Of a stretch of DNA of 64,000 bases, positions 57,728-64,000 are shown in pieces. Both the position numbers and the translations under genes were made by a program. Origin of the DNA: Chloroflexota bacterium (GTDB taxonomy: Bacteria > Chloroflexota > Anaerolineae > UBA1429). Numbering within the stretch: position 1 is the first letter of the stretch; the number at the start of each line of letters is the position of its first letter. The stretch is from the NCBI GenBank assembly GCA_012841405.1, contig DUUT01000073.1, forward strand, positions 62,001 to 126,000, written 5' to 3'. A model generated the notes under the pieces. The model did no database searches. It was not told where the DNA came from and saw only the letters and a program-made list of their open reading frames with translations.

Positions 57728-57822
57728 GGGAGGTCGGCGCGGATTGTCCAGGGACTGGGGGATGCGTCCCAGCCGTGTGAGGCCCATCCCCCAATTCCTG
57801 CACAAACCGCCCCGAACCTCCC
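57728..57822 (-). promoter_or_regulatory. Structured leader of pnp
   Basis: Two nested stems: GGGAGGT (57728-57734) with ACCTCCC (57816-57822) on the outside, and GGGGGATG (57757-57764) with CATCCCCC (57785-57792) inside. In other bacteria a leader stem mediates RNase III-dependent autoregulation of pnp; whether that applies here is unknown. Confidence 0.55.
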
Positions 57823-57869
57823 GCGTGACACTAGAGTCCCTTGCGCAGGATAGAACGCATCGCTGGCGT

Positions 57870-57909
57870 AAAACAAAGAGTAGATGGCCCAACACAGAAC
57901 CATCTACTC
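57870..57909 (-). terminator. Terminator after rpsO
   Basis: On the minus strand, GAGTAGATGG (57909-57900) pairs with CCATCTACTC (57887-57878), followed by TTTGTTTT (57877-57870). It lies 46 bases after the rpsO stop, so pnp expression needs read-through or a separate promoter. Confidence 0.85.
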
Positions 57910-57954
57910 ATTTGGTCATGCAGTGTTGCCTCTTGCCAGAACCCACGAGGGCAA

Positions 57955-58224
57955 CTACCGACGGAGGCCGAGCCGCGACACGATCTCGCGGTATCGCGCC
58001 TCGTCTTTGTTGCTCAGGTACGTCAGATGGCGCCGCCGCTGGCCGACGAGCTTGAGCAGACCACGGCGAGAGTGCTCGTCATGCTTGTGCTCTTTGAGAT
58101 GCTCCGTCAACCGGTTGATGCGCTGAGTCAGCAGGGCTATCTGGACCTCCGGCGACCCCGTATCCGTCATGTGCCGGTGGTAGCTCTCAAACACACTATC
58201 TTTTTCGCTCTTGGTCAGCGCCAT
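57955..58224 (-). CDS. rpsO: Ribosomal protein uS15
   Basis: The 89-residue protein matches S15: [18 protein letters not shown], then [40 protein letters not shown] and a C-terminal IVSRLGLRR. It binds the central domain of 16S rRNA. The ATG at 58224 starts the conserved protein; the frame to 58320 includes promoter sequence. The gene has its own promoter and terminator, and precedes pnp as in many bacteria. Confidence 0.98.
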   Translation of the reverse strand: MALTKSEKDSVFESYHRHMTDTGSPEVQIALLTQRINRLTEHLKEHKHDEHSRRGLLKLVGQRRRHLTYLSNKDEARYREIVSRLGLRR

Positions 58225-58267
58225 GCAGATGCTTCCTTCCTGCCACAATGGTAAACCCCTACTCGGC

Positions 58268-58296
58268 ATTATAGCACAGTAGGGGCATGTCGCCAA
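58268..58296 (-). promoter_or_regulatory. Promoter of rpsO, overlapped by an inverted repeat
   Basis: On the minus strand, TTGGCG (58296-58291), a 17-base spacer and TATAAT (58273-58268) preceded by TGc. CCCCTACT (58256-58263) and AGTAGGGG (58278-58285) flank the -10 as an 8-bp inverted repeat. Confidence 0.74.
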
Positions 58297-58412
58297 ATGC
58301 CAGCGCATCTCTCTTAACACCCACTAGGTGCAAGAAACCCGCTCCATCCCGAGGAGGGGCCTGCGAACCATCGTCGCGCGCACAAGGCAGCGCCCGCCCC
58401 GCACCGGCGCCC

Positions 58413-58871
58413 TCACTTCAGCCTCTTTTTCTCGATGATCATGGGAATCGCCCGCTCGATGCGCCGCGTGCGCGTCTCGGCGCGCTTGGCGCCATTGATC
58501 CAGGCCGCATAGTCCTTCCGGTACGAGTAGGACAGTGCCTCCCAGCCCGCCCAGGCGGCGGGAGAGGCATCTAGCGCCTCCTGCAGGTCCGGTGGCACGT
58601 CGACCGACCGCTCCCCCTCGTCACACTCGACGGTCACGTGGACGACGTCGCCGAACCCCTTGCCGATCTTGGCACGGATGGCCTGCGTCACCCCCAGCCA
58701 GTAGCCGCCTCCCATCCTGACGATGGATCCGCGGTACGGCGCGCCGTCAAAGGTGGCGACGATCTTGACGCGCTTGGCGCCGAACACCTCCTCGACGTCA
58801 AAGGGGAGATCCACGTAGGCGGCGTTCATCCCCTCGTGCTGCTTGATGATGGCGTCGAACTCTTGCTTCAT
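58413..58871 (-). CDS. DUF1905 and YdeI/OmdA-like protein
   Basis: The 152-residue protein has an N-terminal DUF1905 beta barrel (about 18-90: FDVEEVFGAKRVKIVATFDG, YWLGVTQAIRAKIG) and a short C-terminal OmdA-type helical segment (ALDASPAAWAGWEALSYSYR then WINGAKRAETRTRRI). Relatives are annotated as bacteriocin-protection proteins, but no molecular function is known. GGGAGG lies upstream of the ATG at 58871. The gene is monocistronic, 23 bases after the QueG-like gene stop in the same direction. Confidence 0.84.
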   Translation of the reverse strand: MKQEFDAIIKQHEGMNAAYVDLPFDVEEVFGAKRVKIVATFDGAPYRGSIVRMGGGYWLGVTQAIRAKIGKGFGDVVHVTVECDEGERSVDVPPDLQEALDASPAAWAGWEALSYSYRKDYAAWINGAKRAETRTRRIERAIPMIIEKKRLK

Positions 58872-58893
58872 AGAGGGCCTCCCACGGCGATCG

Positions 58894-59820
58894 CTACTCG
58901 ACTGACATCCCCAGGGCGCGGAGGTTCCGCGGCAGGGCGCCGAGGAAACCCGCCATGTCGAGGGCGTTCACCTTGGCCTGGAGCTCCGCCGGCAGCTCGT
59001 CCACCGACAACCCTTGGAGGAACAGGGCCGTCGCTTCCTCAGCAACGGTGACTTCGACCCCGGGCCTCCCGATGTACGCTCGGTTCTGGGGGCAGGCTTG
59101 GGTGCACCGGGAGCAGCCGTAGGCCGCATGGTGCGCCGACGGCGGCACCCACTCGGAGAAGCCATCGTACTCGCGGCCGGCCTCGTTTAGGCACGTCAGG
59201 CAGCGGGTGTTGTCGATGAGGAACCGGTCCCGCAGGATGGCCCCCGTGGGGCACGCATCGCGGCAGGCCGCACAACCATCGCACGCATCCATCGCCCGCA
59301 CGGGATGCCACGTCCCCTCTAGACATAGGCCGTCACAGAAAAAGGTGGTGAGGTTCAGCAGGCTGCCCATCCCCTCCACGTAGCATAGGTTGTTCCGGCC
59401 ATAGACGCCCAACCCGCTCCGCACCGCCAAGAGCTTGTGCGGGAGCCGCGTTGCGCGGTGCACGCGGTAGCCCAGGGGTGCGAGCGCCTCGTTCAGGTAG
59501 CGCTCGGCGGCGATGGGCGCGCTCACGTGGCCCACATAGCCGGGCGGTATCGCGACGGGGATACTCCGCCCCCGGTGCGCGAGGGTGATCGTCGCCGCGG
59601 GGCTCGGCGTGGCAACGATGACGATCGAGCGCACCACTAGACCCTCCTCGGGGATGTCGAACCCATAGATGCGCTCGACGATGTGCCGCTGATAGTCATT
59701 CAGCACGTTGGCACGCCTGAGGTCGGCGATGTCGCGTCGCAGATCGTCCAGGCGCGAGATCGGCACGACGACCGCCTTGTCTCCATGGGCCCGCGCCGCT
59801 CGGGCGATACGCTCGATCAT
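58894..59820 (-). CDS. QueG-like 4Fe-4S protein
   Basis: The 308-residue protein has the epoxyqueuosine reductase-type core: LLAVRSGLGVYGRNNLCY, then two cluster motifs CDGCAACRDACPTGAI and CLTC with CSRCTQACPQN. It is about 60 residues shorter than QueG and lacks its C-terminal HEAT region. QueG reduces epoxyqueuosine in tRNA using cobalamin; this may be that enzyme or a related corrinoid-type reductase. GGGAGGG seven bases before the ATG at 59820 decides the start. No queuosine genes are in the window. Confidence 0.78.
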   Translation of the reverse strand: MIERIARAARAHGDKAVVVPISRLDDLRRDIADLRRANVLNDYQRHIVERIYGFDIPEEGLVVRSIVIVATPSPAATITLAHRGRSIPVAIPPGYVGHVSAPIAAERYLNEALAPLGYRVHRATRLPHKLLAVRSGLGVYGRNNLCYVEGMGSLLNLTTFFCDGLCLEGTWHPVRAMDACDGCAACRDACPTGAILRDRFLIDNTRCLTCLNEAGREYDGFSEWVPPSAHHAAYGCSRCTQACPQNRAYIGRPGVEVTVAEEATALFLQGLSVDELPAELQAKVNALDMAGFLGALPRNLRALGMSVE

Positions 59821-60023
59821 GGCAGTCCCTCCCCCGCGTTCGTGTGGCCCCCTCGCGCGCCGCGCGTCTCGACTCCAACCGTCGCCCTGGAAAGCGTCAC
59901 GCATCGAGGCAGGCGGGCGGTCCCGATGGGGGTATTGTGGCATCAGCCTGCACGGAGCCGCTCCAGCCAATCCCCGTCTACCAGCCCGTCCTCACGGCTC
60001 ACACTCCCCCAGCCACCGACACC

Positions 60024-60401
60024 CTATTTGGCTCTGTGCTGATCCACCAGGATGAGGTTTCCATCGGGATCCTGGATGAGAAAGCTGCCGGGCCCCTCCG
60101 ACGCCGGATCAGCCTCGGTGATAAAGGCGATCCCCCTCTGCTTGAGCTCCTCTTGGAGCTCGCGGATATCCTTGAACGGGTTCACCTCCTCGGCGTTGCT
60201 GTCCCAGCCGGGGTTAAAGGTTAGCATATTCTTCTCGAACATCCCCTGGAACAGGCCGATGATGCAATCGTCGTTCTTCATGATGAGCCAGTTCTGGGCG
60301 ATATCCCCTCCAAAGATGGTGAACCCCAGCTTTTCATAGAACTGCCGAGATGCCGCGATGTCCTTGACCGCCAGGCTTACCGAGAATGCGCCGATGCCCA
60401 T
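60024..60401 (-). CDS. VOC-family protein, glyoxalase-like
   Basis: The 125-residue protein has the vicinal-oxygen-chelate fold: FSVSLAVKDIAASRQFYEKL, then NWLIMKNDDCIIGLFQG and DPDGNLILVDQ. A full set of metal ligands is not obvious, so binding or chaperone roles are possible. Its base composition is less GC-rich than its neighbours, which suggests recent acquisition. AAAGGAG lies in the last codons of the upstream acetyltransferase gene, 12 bases before the ATG. Confidence 0.83.
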   Translation of the reverse strand: MGIGAFSVSLAVKDIAASRQFYEKLGFTIFGGDIAQNWLIMKNDDCIIGLFQGMFEKNMLTFNPGWDSNAEEVNPFKDIRELQEELKQRGIAFITEADPASEGPGSFLIQDPDGNLILVDQHRAK

Positions 60402-60408
60402 AGTGATC

Positions 60409-61060
60409 CTATTCTCCTTTGTGGTGGGGATCTTGATCGTGCTCCGTTATCGCCCGAAGCACCCTGCAGGGATTTCCTACGGCAACGACATCCGGCGGCA
60501 GGTCTTTGGTGACAACGCTGCCCGCGCCGATGACGGTATTATCGCCGATGGTGACGCCGGGGACAATGATCACGCCCGCCCCCAACCAGCAGTTGCGCCC
60601 GATACGCACTGGTGCGTTGTACTGGTAGGCCTTTTCGCGCAAGTGAGGTGAAATCGGGTGCCCCGCTGTTGCCACCGTAACATGGGGGCCGAACTTGGTA
60701 TAGTCGCCCACATAGATGTGGGTGTCATCGACGAGCGTCAGACCAAAGTTGGCATAGATATTCCTGCCGAAATGCACATGGCGCCCACCCCAGTTGGCGT
60801 ACAGCGGCGGCTCGATATAGCAGCCCTCTCCGATCTCGGCGAACATCTCTCGTAGCAAGGCGTTACGCTGCTCCAGCTCGGAAGGTCGCGTGTGGTTGAA
60901 TGCGTAGAGCTTGTCGAGGTGTATGAGCTGTTCCTTCAGCAGCGCCTCATCCGTGGGGAGATAGAGTCGGCGGTGGCCACGGCAAAGCTGATCCCCTCAG
61001 CAGCGCCTCATCCGTGGGGAGATAGAGCTCCCCGCTATGCATTCTCTTGTGGATATCCAT
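60409..61060 (-). pseudogene. Maltose O-acetyltransferase-like gene broken by a 61-bp insertion
   Basis: The hexapeptide-repeat acetyltransferase is intact from REMFAEIGEGCYIEPPLYA (60855 down) to 60409, with the HVTVATAGHPIS motif and coenzyme A-binding repeats. The N-terminal half starts at ATG 61060 (MDIHKRMHSGELYLPTDEA) but runs to a stop at 60949 region because a 31-bp segment is repeated with a 61-bp period. Removing one period restores MHSGELYLPTDEALLKEQLI and joins LDKLYAFNHTRPSELEQR in frame. An ATG at 60858 gives a 149-residue truncated product that may still fold, but it lacks the N-terminal domain. Confidence 0.84.
60936..61027 (-). repeat. 31-bp direct repeat with 30-bp spacer in the acetyltransferase gene
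   Basis: Copies at 60936-60966 and 60997-61027 are identical over 31 bases. The 30 bases between them (60967-60996) have no counterpart in the expected gene. The 61-bp period is not a multiple of three, so the gene is frameshifted. Confidence 0.93.
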
Positions 61061-61204
61061 GAGCTGTGTCTCTCGCTTTCAAACGTTCCGTTCACACACG
61101 TCGCTCGCAGGGAATCGATGGCCTCTCTTCTCGTCTGGCATGGGATATCGCGCATGGGGTATCACTTTCGGTACTTGCGGGTGCGCAGGCCCATGCGATG
61201 GCGC

Positions 61205-61981
61205 CTACACATCCCGGTACGCCGCGATCGCCTCAGTGAGTGAGCGGACGAGCGCCATCAGCTCGGGCGCGTCGACCCACCACCTGCCCACATCCTCCCC
61301 GCGGTAGGCGCGCATCGCCAGCCCAAGTATCGCCCCCTGCTCCTCCGGCACCTGAGGCATCGCCCATTCCGCGGCCACATCCTTGGGAGCAATCGCACCG
61401 ACGGCCAACGTAAACCACATGCGGGCCAGGGTCAGAATGACGTTCCGCTCATCGCCCGTGAGGTTCGCCAGGAGCCCCGGCAAGGACTCGTGGATGGCTT
61501 TTCGAAGGTCCGCCATGGGCACCGGCTCGAGGACATCAGATGCCTTGGGGCCGTACAACGAAAGGGAGTGCTCCCGCGCTTGAGCCAGCAGAACGGCGAG
61601 ATCCGGATCCGCGGTGGTGCCCGCGATGCGCCCACTCTCAAAGGTGTCCCTCAGCCACTCCCCGTAGAGGAGCTCGCGCGTCGGTGGATACCGCCACGGC
61701 ACGATATCCTCTTGGGCGACGCCCGTCACCTCGAGGGGGCGCACGGCCTCTGGGTTGCCCAACCTGCCCGAGATGCGCATCAGGGCGTCACCGAGCATCC
61801 TACGCTGCGCGTCCGACAGGCGCGCGCGCGTGACGACGACGAGATCAACGTCGCTGTCAACGCGCAGGCCGCCCACCACGGCCGAACCATACAGATAGAC
61901 CCCCACGAGGCCGTCACCGAACAGCTCCTGGACAACGCTCGATGCGCGGAGGGCTTCAGGCGGTATCGCTACCTGCTCCAA
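61205..61981 (-). CDS. AadA-like aminoglycoside nucleotidyltransferase
   Basis: The 258-residue protein has the ANT(3'')/ANT(9) layout: VYLYGSAVVGGLRVDSDVDL with Ser33 and the metal Asp44 and Asp46, RPLEVTGV with the catalytic Glu84, NVILTLARMWFTLAVG and IAPKDVAAEWA. It would adenylylate streptomycin or spectinomycin, or an unknown natural amine. The only start is a TTG at 61981 with AGGGGG five bases upstream; no ATG is in frame nearby. It is a stand-alone gene with no mobile-element genes beside it. Confidence 0.86.
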   Translation of the reverse strand: MEQVAIPPEALRASSVVQELFGDGLVGVYLYGSAVVGGLRVDSDVDLVVVTRARLSDAQRRMLGDALMRISGRLGNPEAVRPLEVTGVAQEDIVPWRYPPTRELLYGEWLRDTFESGRIAGTTADPDLAVLLAQAREHSLSLYGPKASDVLEPVPMADLRKAIHESLPGLLANLTGDERNVILTLARMWFTLAVGAIAPKDVAAEWAMPQVPEEQGAILGLAMRAYRGEDVGRWWVDAPELMALVRSLTEAIAAYRDV

Positions 61982-62049
61982 ATCATCCCCCTACTCTCCC
62001 ATGGGACGGTGCCACCGCGTCGCTCAATAGCGGCATGCGCTGCATACTC

Positions 62050-62808
62050 CTACTTGAATAGTAACCGACCGCACACGTCCGCAAGGGCACCGATTGCCTT
62101 CTGAGCAGGATTCAGATGAACATCATAGTAATAGTCTGACGCAAACCATCCCATGGCGCGATAATAGTCGTAATCATAGAGTCTGGGTTCAGAGCGTTCA
62201 AGCCCTGAACGCGCCATCCTGAACTTGATGATCTCCAGCACTGGAGGATTCATCGATTCTTCGTCCAGTTTCTCAGAGAACCGATGGGCGAGCTTGGTCA
62301 TTTTGGCTCTCAAGTCGGCAAGCCGCTCTTGCGGTAACGGTTCCGGCGTGATCACCGTGGCACCACGGAGGACATCGAAACCGAGATTACTCCCGACTCC
62401 TTCGAGGTATTTCTGCACCTGATTTCCAAACGGAACGAACTGCACTCCAATCGCCGTGAATGTTTTCCTAAAGAATCGCGGTCGATGATAGATAAATGCG
62501 ATGTGGTCGATGAAATTCTTCATTCGCCCGGAAACGTTAAAGGCATAGCTTGGGCTCGCAAAAACGACGCCATCCGACTGTGCCATCTTTTCTAGGAGCG
62601 CGTCACGGTCATCATGGTGAGGGCAGAATTGCTCGCCTCGATCAAAACACAGCTTGCACCCCGTGCAGAACGCGAGATGGTAGTCGTTCAAAAAGACATT
62701 ATCGAAATCGATATCGTCGTTCTTTTTCAGGCTCTTCTCGAACTCTTGTACGGCCAGATAGGTACCCTTTTTGCGCGCACTGCCAATAAAGGCGGTAACC
62801 CTTTTCAT
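62050..62808 (-). CDS. NADPH-dependent FMN reductase family protein
   Basis: The 252-residue flavodoxin-fold protein begins MKRVTAFIGSARKKGTYLA (the FMN phosphate loop), has FCTGCKLCFDRGEQFCPHHD with cysteines of the iron-sulfur flavoprotein type, and FASPSYAFNVSGRMKNFIDH. The C-terminal part is Tyr-rich (RLYDYDYYRAMGW) and not typical. Its AT content is clearly higher than the rest of the window. GGAGGGG lies before the ATG at 62808; the longer frame to 62982 is rejected. Confidence 0.84.
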   Translation of the reverse strand: MKRVTAFIGSARKKGTYLAVQEFEKSLKKNDDIDFDNVFLNDYHLAFCTGCKLCFDRGEQFCPHHDDRDALLEKMAQSDGVVFASPSYAFNVSGRMKNFIDHIAFIYHRPRFFRKTFTAIGVQFVPFGNQVQKYLEGVGSNLGFDVLRGATVITPEPLPQERLADLRAKMTKLAHRFSEKLDEESMNPPVLEIIKFRMARSGLERSEPRLYDYDYYRAMGWFASDYYYDVHLNPAQKAIGALADVCGRLLFK

Positions 62809-62872
62809 GGAGCCCCTCCGCTTACGGGAGCTTGCCACCAGGTTGGTTGACTGGCAGACGACCTGGCCACAG

Positions 62873-64000
62873 CTAGGTGAGAAACGTGACGCTGTCGAGC
62901 GTGAGCTCTTGGAACGCAGCATACCTGTCGACCAAATCCTGTATGCCCGCCCTGGACACGTTCCCATCATCCCACAAGGCAACGCTTACGCGTATTCTCT
63001 TGCCTCTCTTCCTGGATTTCCACGTGCCCACGACGCACCCCCGCCAGAGCACAGCACCGGGGTTGGAGACGGTCCGCCAGATGTGTTTCTGCCTTACCCT
63101 ATTATCCAGGATAACCTCACGGTCTTGCAGACTCAAATAGGGATCGTGTCCTCCGAGCAGGTGCAGCCTTCGCTTGGGCTGCGGCGGCGATAGGAGCCGC
63201 TCTTTGTCATCGGTTAGCACATAGAGCACTTTGCCGTTCAGCGTGACCGGTTCGATGTGATCAGTAACGGTGTGCCACATGCGTTCGGCCTGTGCCGGGG
63301 AACACCCAAGCCAGCCCATGAACCCGCGGCTGGATGCCGGGCCGTAACCGTGGAGGTACTTGCGCACCAGCCTTTGCTCGGAGATGCCCTCGCTCTCCAG
63401 TGAATGACCTGTCCAGCTCTTGTACGAGGTGAATGTGGGGCTGATGCCCTCCCGCTTGCCAAAAACGACCAAGCCCATAAACGCACAGGGCCGAAGCAAG
63501 AAGGACACCACGGCCCCGCCAACGGTCTGCCTCTCTGGGTTCCCGTACATCGAGGGCTTGGCCCACAGAGACCTCCTGTCCTGTGGAAGCAGCGGCAGCA
63601 CCCCCGCGGCCAGGGTCTGGTCGAGCACGGCCTTGCTTCGTATCACCTGTCCGTCCAGTTTCGGCATGACCTCTGTGAGCAGTTGCAGCAGTTCCTCAAA
63701 GGGCATCCGCAGGTAATCAAGGGCCAGTTGTATGCCGCGCGTATAGATCCGGGGCTCCCCTCGTGTGGAGACGAGGGCCGTCAGAAACGCACCACTCTCA
63801 GCGGCGGGAAAGACCACCGGCGCACCACGGAAGCTCCATGCCTGCAACAGGGTCCTCTCCTCTTCGAGCATCTGTCGCATGTCGTCCTGTGTGCAATCGG
63901 CGACCCGGTTATGTAGCGCCACCTCCCACGCACCGGGTGGCGAGTTCTGCAAACCACAAGCGCCCGCAATGCGCTCTACGTCCGCCTTGGCGTACCATGT
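62873..64000 (-). CDS. Winged-helix DNA-binding protein, AlkZ-like, 5' end outside window
   Basis: The frame is open to the right edge of the window, so the start is missing; the TTG at 63952 is internal (residues before it read ACGLQNSPPGAW). The protein matches the AlkZ/YcaQ-type HTH_42 family: VALHNRVADCTQ, RGAPVVFPAAESGAF, LTEVMPKLDG and WRGCVVGTWKSRKRGKRIRV near the end. AlkZ excises interstrand crosslinks and bulky alkylation damage; other members are of unknown function. Glycosylase activity depends on a QxQ motif that is not plainly visible here (LQNS instead). Confidence 0.82.
   Translation of the reverse strand, partial: TWYAKADVERIAGACGLQNSPPGAWEVALHNRVADCTQDDMRQMLEEERTLLQAWSFRGAPVVFPAAESGAFLTALVSTRGEPRIYTRGIQLALDYLRMPFEELLQLLTEVMPKLDGQVIRSKAVLDQTLAAGVLPLLPQDRRSLWAKPSMYGNPERQTVGGAVVSFLLRPCAFMGLVVFGKREGISPTFTSYKSWTGHSLESEGISEQRLVRKYLHGYGPASSRGFMGWLGCSPAQAERMWHTVTDHIEPVTLNGKVLYVLTDDKERLLSPPQPKRRLHLLGGHDPYLSLQDREVILDNRVRQKHIWRTVSNPGAVLWRGCVVGTWKSRKRGKRIRVSVALWDDGNVSRAGIQDLVDRYAAFQELTLDSVTFLT

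Noticed and set aside
61037-61307. Small plus-strand frames near 61.0-61.3 kb
   Set aside because: No ribosome binding site, and they cover the start of the broken acetyltransferase gene and the end of the AadA-like gene.

Overview
The window is about 64 kb of GC-rich bacterial chromosome with dense coding, little intergenic DNA and no rRNA, CRISPR array or intact insertion sequence. The gene set fits a Chloroflexota lineage (Anaerolineae or Ardenticatenia-like). It includes long-form TrpB2, PspC plus LiaF-like proteins, a DUF2085 protein between TlpA- and CcdA-type proteins, several extracellular proteins with Pro/Thr linkers, multiple peptide-type solute-binding proteins, and many sigma70-type promoters with an extended -10 (TGn). 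That placement is an inference from gene content; no marker gene in the window fixes it.

Layout. 1-3174: 3' part of mutL, then a PspC/LiaF-type envelope pair. 3457-4180: csoR and trxA. 4291-7967: a tryptophan-type T-box leader controlling trpB2 and probably serA. 8009-9367 (minus): folC. 9522-12440: an Ig-domain lipoprotein with two GT2 glycosyltransferases. 12497-13051 (minus): hpf. 13417-14833: an Rrf2 regulator with cysK. 14884-15218: a CopZ-like metallochaperone behind a CsoR-type operator. 15357-17344: tlpA, DUF2085 gene and ccdA. 17426: tRNA-Pro(CGG). 17747-30088: a nine-gene surface-glycan operon with a Wzt/Wzm-type ABC exporter and seven glycosyltransferases, closed by a strong terminator. 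30128-32604 (minus): aldehyde:ferredoxin oxidoreductase with its ferredoxin partner. 32909-34531: pyrG. 34865-36295 (minus): an orphan solute-binding lipoprotein. 36458-38881: lon. 38996-44002 (minus): secreted protein, pth and mfd. 44637-45580: an ECF-type sigma factor with a small membrane partner. 45661-53344 (minus): an opp-type peptide ABC operon with two solute-binding proteins, the first one frameshifted at its N-terminus. 53658-58224 (minus): LysM lipoprotein, lepB, pnp and rpsO. 58413-64000 (minus): an accessory run of single genes (YdeI/OmdA-like, QueG-like, VOC, a disrupted maltose-acetyltransferase gene, an AadA-like nucleotidyltransferase, an FMN reductase and an AlkZ-like winged-helix protein).

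How the parts work together. Three metabolic and regulatory themes recur. The first is serine, cysteine and tryptophan supply: T-box-trpB2-serA, and Rrf2-cysK. The second is thiol and copper handling: csoR-trxA, a CsoR-type operator in front of a CopZ-like gene, and tlpA-ccdA. The third is envelope construction: the glycan operon, the Ig lipoprotein with GT2s, the LysM lipoprotein and lepB. The most checkable unusual observations are the CsoR-operator link, the 1-nt-type frameshift between signal peptide and mature OppA, the 61-bp insertion that breaks the acetyltransferase gene, a nested folded element between lepB and the LysM gene, and the T-box leader with an extra terminator-like hairpin. 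I did not find a convincing wholly new multi-gene system; the glycan operon is the best candidate for an undescribed product.
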